Assembly: GCF_964340395.1 (NCBI RefSeq) | Contig: NC_135553.1 | Coordinates: forward strand, 4,967,501 to 5,031,500 | Origin: Glandiceps talaboti | Taxonomy: Eukaryota; Hemichordata; Enteropneusta; Spengelidae | Direction: 5' to 3' | DNA: 64,000 nt | Part shown: piece by piece, positions 11,211-33,708 of the stretch | How the letters are laid out: every line of letters starts with the position of its first letter | Position numbering within the stretch: position 1 is the stretch's first letter | Program-made: the position numbers and the translations under genes | The notes under the pieces: model-generated | The model's database searches: none | The model's input: only the letters and a program-made list of their open reading frames with translations | Told to the model about the DNA's origin: nothing

Positions 11211-12730
11211 ATGAATTGCAAACAAATTAAAACGCCTGAAAGGTTTGTTATTGCAAATTGTAAATAAACTAGGTAAAGACAAGTAATGAGTACGTCACGT
11301 TCTTACTCTATACTACTGTATATGCACCTGTCATTCTTCCCAATGTATCGTGACGTCATCAGGCATAGATAGTTTGATTATTTGCGTAATTAGTTGTATT
11401 TACGTACTTTATTTACAAAGCACTTCCTGTACAACAACAAAACGTTTACACATTTTAGGTTTTTTTTTTGCAATTTATTCAGTTACAAAAAAGGACTTTG
11501 ACAATGTTCTTTTCATAAAAAATTGTTAAAGTATTGAAACATAGTAAAACAGTTCAATGTAGTTCAATTATGTATATACTACTAAAAAATATTTATTTCC
11601 TCCAATGACAAGTATCATTAAAATATTTAAAGTGATGGTGGCTTAAAAACACATCACAATGCTACCATTTTCTTTTCTTTATTAATCCAATCTTATAATT
11701 TGTTGGTAAGTGACATAGTTGTGATTTTTGTGTACGGAATCCATTCTCAGACTGGTTGGTACAAGTGCGCCCTCACGCATCTACGACCACTTTGAAGTCA
11801 TTCTGTTTGTTCATTATTATCTTCATCATAGCGGCCCCCTCCCTCTCTCACCGAATTGAGTATGTAAATCAGAGGTTGTCTTCCCCAACGATTCTCCTGG
11901 TGTGTTTTTTTCAATTTAGGAACAATACATGTGGCTATTATTCGATTGATTGTATTGAGTATTAAGCTAAATCACTACCTATCGACATATGCAGTTACGA
12001 ATTCTGTTCAACAACTTGAATTCAAATGATCCACAATACTTATATAATTATGTAAATGTAACAAATACATCGGTTTATGGTCTACTTCGACTATGATTGA
12101 CATTATAACCATGAATATAGTATATAAGCACGTACTCTTACCATGCTTTGCAATTACAGAGATGTAAGGCCAAAAAAACATATTTGCAAACCACCGTAGT
12201 TGGCGCGATTTGCTATCTCTTATCATTACAACGTACTCCGTACTCTAGACTCTAGGCTTATGAATATCTATCTTTGATAATGTGAACTAATAACCGTGAA
12301 AGCAAATAACGTCATTTTTACATGATACTCAACGTTACTCTGACACAAAGTAAATATGCTATAATTAAAGCAGGCATCAGTCAATGGAATTCACACACGA
12401 GTCAAATAAAACATACGATTTTTATATGTTTGACCACTTTCATCTTTCAAAGCATCTTTAAAGGGCCACATTTCAGTCCCTGGTCATCACATTAGTGTGA
12501 TCTTAATAAGGATTACATGGGATCATTCTTTTGTTCTGCACTAACTTTTTGCTATAGCTCCGCCGGTTTTAGAATTTCTCTTCACATATCACACCTAGAT
12601 TTAAATCCTAATTCGGAGTGGGCCTTTAATAGAATCTCTTTTTTTTTAATTATTCATAAACATACTACTTTCTTGAATTTAAGATGATTATGTATTATGT
12701 AACTTGTCGATATTACTACTATTATCAATA

Positions 12731-13063
12731 TTTCATTATTAATTTTTGTGGCCCTCAGCAGATTCATTCATTCATTCATTCATTCACTCACTCGTTCATT
12801 TGTCCATTCATTCATTTATTCATTCACGCATTTATTTATTTATTTATTTATTTATTTATTCATGCATTCCACCATTCATTCATTCACCCATCACCAATGC
12901 CTCAATATTTCATTAAGTATTTTTGTGGCCCTCAGCAGATTCGTTCATTCGTTCATTTGCTCATTCATTCATTTATTCATTCACGCATTCATGTATTTAT
13001 CTATCTATCTATTTATTCATGCATTCCATCATTCATTCATTAATTCACCCATCATCAATGCCT
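12731..13063. repeat. Tandem duplication of an ATTC-rich segment
   Basis: Two copies of a roughly 160-175-bp unit both begin TTTTTGTGGCCCTCAGCAGATTC and both contain CATGCATTCCA.CATTCATTCATT and end in CAATGCCTC. Internal ATTC/ATTT microsatellite lengths differ between copies. Confidence 0.85.
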
Positions 13064-14436
13064 CTTCTTATGTATGTCTCACCCCTTTAAACCAATCACA
13101 GCACGCCACGTCATCATATTGGCATTTTTATTTCATTTTACGATATGTGTAACAATAACAATAGCACTCAATGAAAATAAAAACAAAATCCATTCCAAAA
13201 TAAGGTGTATATAAGATACTCATTCACACAAGTTGTAATATCGTGTCATTTTAGGCATAAAATCTTTTTTATATATGTCCATGCACTTCGAAGGAAGTCG
13301 ACAATACTGATATTGGAGGAAATATCGAACTTACAAACTCTCACAAACGAGTGATTCTGACCAGTGCCAAAGTTCACACAAAACTCGAAATGTCTCCCAC
13401 GAATGGCGCTCATTTTGAGTTGAAAAATAATTCTGTACATTATATATCTGTTCTCCACCGATTCGAAGCTCGAGTTCGTAAATTTGAGGTCGTTGTTAAC
13501 GTTTTAGTTACAATTACTATGCAAACATTTCTAGGTGCTTTTCTGACTATTTCACTATGGCACTGTTCGTAAGAAATACTGATAAAAAGCTTTATCAAAT
13601 CGATCGTACTTTCAAGAAAAGAGCTCCTCTTCCGAGCAGCGAAGAAGTTGGACGGAATCGATAAAAACTAAAAATTCGTTTTAAAGTATTATGTTTCAAA
13701 ACGACACACTTCCAAAGCTGTTTATACAGAAAAATTATAATAATGTTTAGAAAAACACAAGTTCATTTTTTTTACATATAACCCCGTTCACACTCAAACA
13801 GACATTCCACTGTAAGCGGTTGTGAGTCACACATTCGGTAGAACTCAACTGTGTCTTTTTTGTGACAGTGCAAACGGGGGTTTATGTTTCTGGCCTGTCG
13901 ATACCCTTCACTTTTCATTCCGCTTTCTTTCATTGCCCCCTCCTACATGTACTTTGTGTCAATTAGAAATATATATGTACAATGCTATTTCAAATATTAC
14001 GTGCAAAAGGCACTCAACAAGTGGATCGTTCGGGTAAATTTTCAAACTGTAAAACTACATTTAAAGCTTGCATAACTTTGGCATTCCATTTCTAAGGTAT
14101 CAAACAACGGAGATGAACCCTAGAAAAGGTATTGCATAATTATGCACCATCATCGCAAAATCACAATGACGACATTTTCCGAATGAATGCGACCATTGGT
14201 CAATACTGTCACGTGCGTTCATTTAGAAAATATCGCCATTTTAATGAATTATCACCCGCGTGGTGTGGATTATTAAAACAGCAAATTTGTAACATTTTCA
14301 GGGAAATAGGACCCATTCTCTACAGCAGCACCTTATTCATTACTACGTCACCAGTGACCCTCGCCGGTTTGCTGGTATTTTTTTGTTCTTTTTTTTTACC
14401 AGTAAACTAGAGCATCGGCTTGCAAATTTGTAATAT

Positions 14437-14442
14437 TTTATT
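14437..14442 (-). promoter_or_regulatory. Candidate poly(A) signal of tektin-3
   Basis: AATAAA on the minus strand about 460 bases downstream of the tektin stop codon. No closer canonical signal was noticed. Confidence 0.3.
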
Positions 14443-14899
14443 TACTTGTCCATTTCAATCATGGAATCACAGTGTTGAAATTCAGTCAACAGAACTAAAA
14501 TTCAACCATATTTAAAACATATTGTTTTTGTCTCTAATGACCTGAATGAAAAATGAGTGTTTTTAGGAAAGGAGTCTTTGATATACGTTTACGTCTCGGT
14601 GTATATATTGCTAAACCACAGTAAAGCTTTATATCGTCGGAAAATCAGCTTGTACTCTCTCATTTCCTTTCCTGTTTATGTAAATTTTAAAGAGGCATTT
14701 CTAGAGAGAAAACTTCATCTGTTTCTCAAAGTAACACAAAAGTTTATCTGTGATATTTTTGAAAACAGTTAACAAAACACTCCTATTCCAGGTGAAAATA
14801 AAAGCTATATTCCTGACATATGGGGGCGCTATAACCGATAAGTGTGAATTGGGCCTGCAAACCGTGCTCCAGCTATTATTGTAAATTGTATACACTACT

Positions 14900-24559
<9,660 letters not shown>

Positions 24560-27500
24560 GATTCTAGCTTTGTTTGTCAACCGGTGTCAAAGTCCTAATC
24601 GTTTCAACAGGGTGTAGGCAGTCAGAAATGATCGGTTCGTTTCAGAAAACTTCTCAAGAAAAGTTCCTTACTTCACTTCCGTGTAAGTCTTGTTCTTGAA
24701 CTACTGAACAACTCCCGTGTTTCGGAAAGAACTGGTTGATCCTGGTGAGAAGACTCAGGATATCAAGCTTACATGTGGTAATGTCGACTGATTCGACTCG
24801 ACAAGACCTAATCTAATGGAGTACACACAACGGCTACCTCGCAACAAGACTTATGTTTATGGATACCTTCATCGGCCAATTGAATGCGTCAGCTCATGAA
24901 TATTGGCTTCGCGTATGGGCGGTATCCAAGGCCGTCGCTATGGACGCCATTATGGATGGCGCGCTCCTATTGCAAACAAGTGGTCAGACCAATGAAAGAA
25001 ACAATACAGAGTGGGTCATTATAGACCCGCCCCCTGGTAACCATTGAATCGTGAAAGTTTCCATCGATCAAAAACTGCTAATCAAGCCTCGGAGAGCTTA
25101 ACTAAGGTCATAAAATATTAAAACACCCAAGGATATTACAAAAGAGTTCTTTTTTATCAAAGACTGTAATGCCGCAAGAGTATACAACATACATGTAACA
25201 ACAACTTGTTCGTGTTAGAATCGCAGTGTCTCTGAAGACATAAAGCAAACACAATATTGATTCACCGTATAGACGAATTAAAGATCAAATCATAATAACC
25301 TCATTCTAGAGGCCAAAGTCAACACACTTGTGTCTATCATTTCAAAAGATTATCGCTCTGTCTGGGTGACACACGAATATGGAACGGATAGCGAGAAATT
25401 TACAAGGTATCTATCCCATGTAAATTCTTATAACACATAGGACACTTTTATATATTATGCTGAAATATATTAACGCAGTTATTGTAATTGCTGATTTGCG
25501 TGCGTTAATATCTGTAAGAAATATGAAATAAACATATTTATTAATATGAAGCATATCTAATGACTTTACTCGTGATTTTAATAAATGAATTATCATATTA
25601 ATACACGTATCATCCTGACCTTTAACCTTTGCATGTATGTTGTGTGTGATATCCTTATGAATAAAATAACACGACGAAAGGCGACCTGCTAGTGTGATGA
25701 TTAAATTAAACTTTAACGCGTGGTTTGTTGCCGTCAATAGGAACGCACACAAACAGTTTTGCCCTGAGTTCAAAGCATCACAAAACAAGGAATACATACA
25801 TAGGGAACACGATGAACTCGGTGTCGAGTTCATAACAGTGGTTTGATATAAAGAGCGATGAATCGGTGTACTTCTGAATTGACAATGCCAACGTTCTCAA
25901 TGTAATCGTTGGTCACTGGAAAGTTATCGCAAAATCCAACCTGGCCGCTTAGTTTCAACATACATATCAATTCCAGTAAATTTGTGTTAAAATGTGTCAA
26001 AATTGATCATGATTGTACATTTAATAACATTAATGTCTCACCGTCTGAGCGTCTTTGACTTTTCTCTCTTTTGATTAATTTTCAAGGTTCATTTATGACA
26101 TAGGTGTCAATTTCAAACTTAAATTGTTTAGACTCACATTTCAGTACATTTAAGTTGAATGGTTCATGCTAATTCCCATAAAATTCATGTTCAAGTGGCA
26201 AAGAAAGGAAAATAACGAGCTTTGGTTTGCAATTCAACAGTAAAGGAACGTCAATAATTTATAACTACTCTAGAGTTCATTATATTTTGATAAGTGGCGA
26301 TTGAATATAACTTGGCGTCCATAGCAACCGTGGTTTATGGTTTTTCCAGTCGTTAAAAACATCTCCTGGGTTTTATGATAGATAAGTAAAATATCAACGC
26401 CGAGATATGAATGTTGAGTGAGAACTTGAGGATTTGTGTTTTTTGTCGCACGTTAACGAGTACTGGTGAACGGTTGAAGTGTGAATCACGTAACGTTTGT
26501 TTGCGTTGTCTGGTTAATCTCAGCGACACATTCAGACTATAGTTCATGTGTGTGACACTGTACTTTGATTTGTCATCTCAACATCGCAAAATTGTGAAGA
26601 AGTGGTGAGATTTTTTGGAATTTGGTATCGGTTTCCCGTCTGATCTATGTGTGAGATATTTTGTCAACGCGAATCCCCTCAGTTTTTCAAATGCATAATA
26701 ACCCCCGTGACTTTAATGTTTTTAATATTATCAACTCAGACTGTAACATGGAATTACGGTAAGAACTGCCGATCAATCGAATATAAAACAATTCAGTGTT
26801 TACATTTCGATTTTCAAAACTTGAGACAGTACTTTTCGCACTTTTGCTAGTTCAAACATGTAATTTCCAATATATTTGTGGAAAAGGGTGAATACATATG
26901 ATTACAAAAACACAATTAAGAACTGGATGGTCTCAATAAACCTGGTTTGCAAAAGTTTTGACTAGCTTTCACCCTGTTAACAGAGCATCATCAGGTTGAT
27001 TATAACATGTAAAGAACGTACATCTATATGTTATTTCTGTCAGTCAACAAAGAAATAACCATATTGCATTGAACAGTGTCTGATCCAGGAACAACAGCGT
27101 CATCTGAACCTTTCCCCAAATACTAAAGAACACTGGGACCCCTTTGTAACGCTGGCAAAATAAAGGATACAGATGATATTGGAGTTTGAAATACTAGAGT
27201 GCGTTCAATGTTGATAAAATAGTTGTAATATACATTATCCAGTGTAAGTTGTGATCACGTGGTAAGAAAGATCAAATGGCCTTGAAGTGTGTGCACGTGC
27301 CACAACCCAAGTCTAATAATGCCACAGTCTCAATCACAGTCACAATGCTATATTCAAAATACAGACATGGGACATCATGACAGTGATATATTTGGACTTG
27401 CACACACAAAAAATGAGTTGCAAATTGATGACATTCTCTCACTATGCCAACAGAAAGAAACTTACAAGTCCATTCTTTTATGTTTAATTTCGAACCACAC

Positions 27501-28476
27501 TTCTTTTCTCACGCTACCAACCATTCAACGTCTTATAGGTGTGATTACTTTCTATATCGATTTTATCACCAACATAATATGACGTCATTAAACAAGTCTG
27601 GCCAGTGTGATGATTTATGATATTTGACAGCATAAAGAATATAACAAATATAATCATATTCATTTTACAGTAATATAGCATGACAGCAGATATTTATTAC
27701 CTGTTTTTCATAATACAGGAGATAAGAAGAATACATTTTGTGATAAATCTCGGCTAGAAGCCTGATATCTAGAATAAACACTGAATCAAACCACAGACGG
27801 TGAAGGGTCTATGATCTATCATATGATAGATGGTGGAATCCTTTGTTGTAGTCTCACGCTACTTGAATCATAGTCTTCCCTTTTTTCCTTTTTTTTAATA
27901 ATTTGATTTTCTCTTCATGATACTCTTACCTCAGCTCTGGTTGTTAGTGGTTATTGTTATTTACACTTATTCCATTGTATGTATGTACATTACCATAGGG
28001 TAAATGACTTAGTCAAACAAAAACGACTGTCTGGCAAAAGTACCCATATAACAAATGCTCACTAATTGGCAAGACAATGAGGATGGGATGTAGGTATATA
28101 GAATATACTGTAAAAGTCAACAATGCCATTGACGCGTCGTTGATTGCCGCCTCCCAGAGTGCAATGGGACTGGGAAACGGAACTGACGTGACGTTTATTC
28201 GATACTAAAGTACTTATAAATCTTTACGGTGCAAACATTCGCTCTCTTTTTCTGTTGTTAGCTAGTTACACATTTATTGAAAGGTTGCCTCAAGCTGTTT
28301 AGATTATTCTAATTTCCAATAATCGCTTTCAGGATATGTTATGAAAACAAATTCCAAGTTCATTGTCTCTTATACAGTGCAAGCTACTATATGAAGTGTG
28401 TCTATTTGCGGATATGTTTTATCAGTTTCCATGGATATTAAATAAATTCTCAATATAAATCATCAATGTGTCAATC

Positions 28477-28575
<99 letters not shown>
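28477..28575. repeat. (GACA)n microsatellite
   Basis: About 25 tandem GACA units, directly visible. The Ser-Val-Cys-Leu frames on the minus strand are its translation. Confidence 0.97.
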
Positions 28576-30339
28576 GGGAAGAGTGGAGGGACGAGATAGG
28601 CAGAGAGAGAGGTAGAGGGAGGACAGACAGGCAAACAAACGACTACATTTTTTCAAGTTTATCCCTGTGTGTTGTGGTTAAATTCTTTACATTGCGTGTC
28701 AGAAACGAGTTCTTGAAAGCCAGTTAACTATTAAATAAACAAGACGACACTCTCCATAAATGTCATCCTTTACACTTCATTTAAAGCAGTGTGTATTACA
28801 TGTACTCTTAAAGATGCCCTGTAGTACCCGTGCTTTTCAATGTTACACAATTAAAACATAACCTTTGTTGCTGACAACTTGGAGAAAGCAGCCAATAACC
28901 TGTCATGAATGAATATTACATCTAGCCACCATTTACACTATATAAAGTAATTCTGTGTATTAGCACTGTGTCTGAATGAATGCCATGTCGGTTTCCAACT
29001 TTCCGTTTGCTGTGTGCGTATGTTCGTTTGGCTCCTAGCGATACGTACGTTACATATGAACACATTCAAGTTTTGCCTAGAGTCGATCAGTAGCCTCTCT
29101 GGTCCCATGATTAGTTGCCTTGTACGTACAAATGATTTCGGATTAGTTGGAATTCAGTCGGAAGAAAGGTATTTATTTCCGGTAGCTGTAACTTTTCGCC
29201 TTTTTAAGAGTTGAATAATGAACCATACTTTAATATTTAACGGTTCAATCATTCTAAATAGACTGATTACACGGTGTTCGTCTTGTAGTTGACGGTATTA
29301 TGTACACTTGCTTGATGTCGGTGTGTAAATAGACTTGAAGCATTGATTTATGTTGTAATATTTTGTGTTGGATGTTTAAGTATACTGGCAATCCATCGTT
29401 GTAAAACCACTGATCTCTTTACGGTGAACCTTAACAGACGACCCTAATATATTTCATTGCTTTAGTTAGAAAATTTATATATTGTAACTCTGACTAGTGA
29501 AAATGAGGTAATCGCGTATTCTTCAATGACAAGTACAACAATACAGATAACACAACGATTAGGAAAACCTAGTTCCAGTTACATCTACCGAGATTTAACT
29601 TGTCAATGAGAGGAATTTCTTCTAGAATGTGATGTAGAAGACGCCATTATTTACTTATGTTTCTTTATTGTATACCCCCCCCCCTCCCTTTCCGTTTGTC
29701 TTCTCTTTTTAAAGAGTGGCCAATATTGAACGTCTCGCAATTTTACAACATAGGTACAAAATGCCATGGAAAGGCCTAAAACGCCAGTAGGTTGTAAGGG
29801 GAATGGTTTCAAGTTAGAATATATTCAAAATCAACAGAATATTTATACCAATTCCAACACCATACTACCAATACCAATAGATGAGTTTTGCTCTTTTATC
29901 TCAGACTATCTCTTTTGTCCTCATTTATCAATTACTTATCATTTATATCAGCTTGATTGTTTGATTATTTATTTGAAAGTTTGTATTATCAGAATGTATT
30001 AAACTACGTGGATTGGTTTTCAGAGATTACCGTTATCTTCATAATTAGGTCAAAGTGTGTTCATTTAAAGTATCATCCATAAATGTATTTACTATACACA
30101 GGCTGGGTGTGTCTGGCTTGACCTGGGTCATTTTAAGTTAAGCTGATTGAATCCTTTTGTAGATTGTGAAGTTGTAGTACTAGATGTGTGTGTGTGCCTT
30201 TTCCCCCGTTTGAATGTTTTTCTTCTTAAAAAGGTTCTTTGTTAGGAGTAGGATACAGCATAGGAAAATTTGAATTTTAGAATGTTAACAGAAAACGACG
30301 AAGACAACAGTGATGAACAGTGAGGGAGAAGGTGAGATT

Positions 30340-30353
30340 GATGTGTGTGTGTG

Positions 30354-30387
<34 letters not shown>

Positions 30388-30421
30388 GTAGATAAGTAGG
30401 GTATCTATCTATCTATCTATG
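30340..30421. repeat. (TG)n and (ATCT)n microsatellites
   Basis: TG units to about 30385, then GTAG spacer sequence and five ATCT units. Confidence 0.9.
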
Positions 30422-31731
30422 TATATTTGCATTTCTGTATGTATCTATGTATCTAATTTGTGTGTAGGGGTGGTCGTGTGGTCATACATGTGAGTATGCT
30501 ACATTTCAAAAATGTGTCACTGAGCTGTGATTTTTGCGTTTTGTTTTTAGTTTTCATGAGTAAACTATGGCTACTGAGAAACAACCACCATTCTGGTGCC
30601 CCCTGTTTCCACTCTGCACATGACACGATATCTAAATCTTTATAATCTCTGTACCTCATTAGTTCATGTACGGGGAGTTATCTAGTTGTGTACGTAATCC
30701 GTATTCTGGACAACTGTATACACATGAAGATAAGGCTATTTCCAAACACCCTGTCCAAATTCGAAATGGACTTCAACAACATTGATCTATACAGATTAAC
30801 ATTGACTATATGTGGATACCTAAAGGTCATGAAATATTTAAGGCACCGGGTACATAGATCCACTGTGTTCAATACGTACTCTTTTCGCTCGATTGGTTAA
30901 ACTGAATATACCAAAGATGGGACCTTGACGACCCCGTTACTTCACAACAAAGGGAAACAATAATTGTATTATTGAAAACATTCCGTTAGTTTGGATTTGA
31001 CACTCAGGTAATTTACAAAGTGGGCTTAGACAATACTAGGAATGTTTCGTCAATGATTTTGTTACAAACAGTTGGACATGACGTATAATTGGATAGTATT
31101 GCGATACTTGTACTACTGCGAACTATGTTGTTGATTTCCACGGCAGGGATTACGGCACGCTGGATAAATCGATTCCATTTTAAACAAATGATCAGATGCA
31201 AGTATCTGAAGATCAGACTTAGATTGAATACAGTAAATGGAAACCCAATGACACACGATTAGGTTATAGGCAAGGTTTATTTTGAAATTAAAACAAAAAT
31301 CAAAATTACACAGAATTGCAGTATCGGAGATAACACTAGAAAACAATCAAGTCTGTAGTAGAGACTCTCCACTGAGAAACATCTTAGTTCACTCTGCTGA
31401 CTTCTGGGTAGTAGGCCCTTCGAGAGTAAATTTTAAATCACGTATTTATGAAGATAATTCATCGCATTGTAGGGTTTTGGTTGTTTAGAACTAACTCCAT
31501 AGACTTCATCATCTTGTGTATGTATATGTACAATGTATATGTAAATCAACAGTAATCGGCTTCTCATACCAACTGTTGTCTTATGTCAAATAAATATCAC
31601 TTCCCAAAGTAAGGCGATCAGAGCCTATACACACGATACAGTTATCCCGGACAGTTATCCTCTTGGAATTGCATTATGATTACATAACTTAGGATTCACA
31701 GTGAAACTATTCCGTGGGGTATTCTGTTAGC

Positions 31732-31769
31732 CCTCAGACCACTATAGAGTTCTCTATAGTGGTCTGAGG
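31732..31769. repeat. Perfect 38-bp foldback flanked by TTAGC
   Basis: The left arm CCTCAGACCACTATAGAG is followed by TT and its exact reverse complement. TTAGC occurs immediately on both sides, like a 5-bp target-site duplication. The arm recurs alone at 19644-19660 (17 of 17 bases) and partly at 33947-33959, so it belongs to a dispersed element. Confidence 0.8.
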
Positions 31770-31905
31770 TTAGCCTTTCTAATAAGTTTCTGGGCTTTTA
31801 CTATATTACATCCCCAAAAACAGTCATGTCATTATTAACTTATTACTTCAATGTGTATTTGTCATTGAATGTTCTAGTATTCAGTTTTCACGATTAAATT
31901 ATATG

Positions 31906-31908
<3 letters not shown>

Positions 31909-31971
<63 letters not shown>
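31909..31971. repeat. (TG)n microsatellite
   Basis: About 31 uninterrupted TG units. Confidence 0.97.
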
Positions 31972-31972
<1 letters not shown>

Positions 31973-32960
31973 TGTTATACTATAAGTACGACCCCAATCT
32001 AACCCTCCCATACGTGGCTGTGTGCACAGTGTCATGGTACCAACCCAGCTATTCGACAGGTGCAACGTTGTTTACTGTGTACGTGTATACTTACTAGCAT
32101 ACCTAACAAATGAAAACCAAACTTGACACCCTTCATGGTGAACCAACCATAACAGCTACAGGCGACCCCAATATGTCCTAATTAGAAATTAACTACTTTG
32201 ACATAATTCCACATTTCTGGTTCCGTAATTGGAAGATCATTGTATTATACCAAATATTCGACCTTCAAGAATGGTTTTACTCGAAAGCCGTGTTATGTTG
32301 AGTGTCACAGCGATCAAACAATAAATATGTTTGTCTAAATGATAAAAAACCTGGTCTCCTGGTCTCCGGGCCAAGTTGCCGAAAGATATATCACCTAGTT
32401 TTAAGAACAACTTAAACAATGCACTTGAACGTCCACCTTGTTGTGGTATTTTTGTGCATTTGACATGTTGGCAACCCTATAATTACATATATAGTCATGG
32501 GTCACATTGTACATTTCAAACGCGTTGCCATGGATGACTAACTGTTCACCGCTTAATTATTACAATGCCCTGTATCGGATGAAGGATAATATTACATAGT
32601 TTCCCCGGTAACCAAGCAGTTCGTATCTCAAGTCTGGATGGTTCATTGCAAAGGTCTAACGCATAAACATGTCTGTCGACTTTGTAACTGGCTATACTGT
32701 GAGGCTCCCCCACAATCCAATACGATGAAGAGTCCGATTACATGGATAAAAAACAAAAACATTTGCACTCACGCTGTAAAGTTTATTTTATAGCCACGAT
32801 CGTGTGCCTTATATATATATATATATACGCTCCTCCTGCAAGTCGAGCTTTGTTTGTAATCGAGTCTATACTCAACCAGCTACCAGACCCAGAATGGAAC
32901 AGCCACGAAAGGTAAACCTGAACTACTCTCTAAAGAACATTCCCCTCCCACCTTCGAACA

Positions 32961-33409
<449 letters not shown>

Positions 33410-33696
33410 TACTACTGCGCATAACAACTTTGCTATTTACTAAAGTAGGCCAGTAATTATAACTACACTGCGATTTCAAACGTCTGGTATTTGTTTGTAA
33501 TCGAGTCATATTATAAATTGCCCAAATCGCCACGAGAATGACAAACCATGCCAGAGAAATAAGGCCAACAATTAGTATGCCATCACTACACTGTCATGGG
33601 TCAACACCGGGGTCAACACACTTTCAAATCCTGCCGACGGATATGATACGGTGGAATAGCAAACAGGTGGTTTCTCTTTTGCGCATGTCCCATTTC

Positions 33697-33708
33697 CAAT
33701 ATGGCGGC
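33697..33708 (+). promoter_or_regulatory. YY1-like element overlapping the NUBP1 start codon
   Basis: CAATATGGCGGC matches the AAnATGGCGGC form of the YY1 site that often overlaps start codons of TATA-less housekeeping genes. It is also simply the Kozak region plus Ala codons, so binding is inferred. Confidence 0.45.

Larger units (their letters stand above)
9490..14899. other. Intergenic region between the PPxY gene and tektin-3
   Basis: No exon was recognised. It contains the 5' flank of the minus-strand PPxY gene, a very long ATGT array (10617-11210), and a duplicated block rich in ATTC units (12731-13063). A candidate minus-strand poly(A) signal for tektin lies at 14437-14442 (TTTATT on the plus strand). 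The remaining unique sequence shows no protein or RNA gene I can support. Confidence 0.5.

Noticed and set aside
10507-11267. Several long open frames with Tyr-Val-Cys-Met or Thr-Tyr-Ile-His repeats
   Set aside because: They exist in many frames of one ATGT array and have no non-repetitive coding sequence, so they are translations of a microsatellite.
27289-27582. 97-codon open frame in the tektin-NUBP1 gap
   Set aside because: No recognisable domain or splice support, and a low-complexity Ser-Gln stretch; length is within chance expectation for this region.
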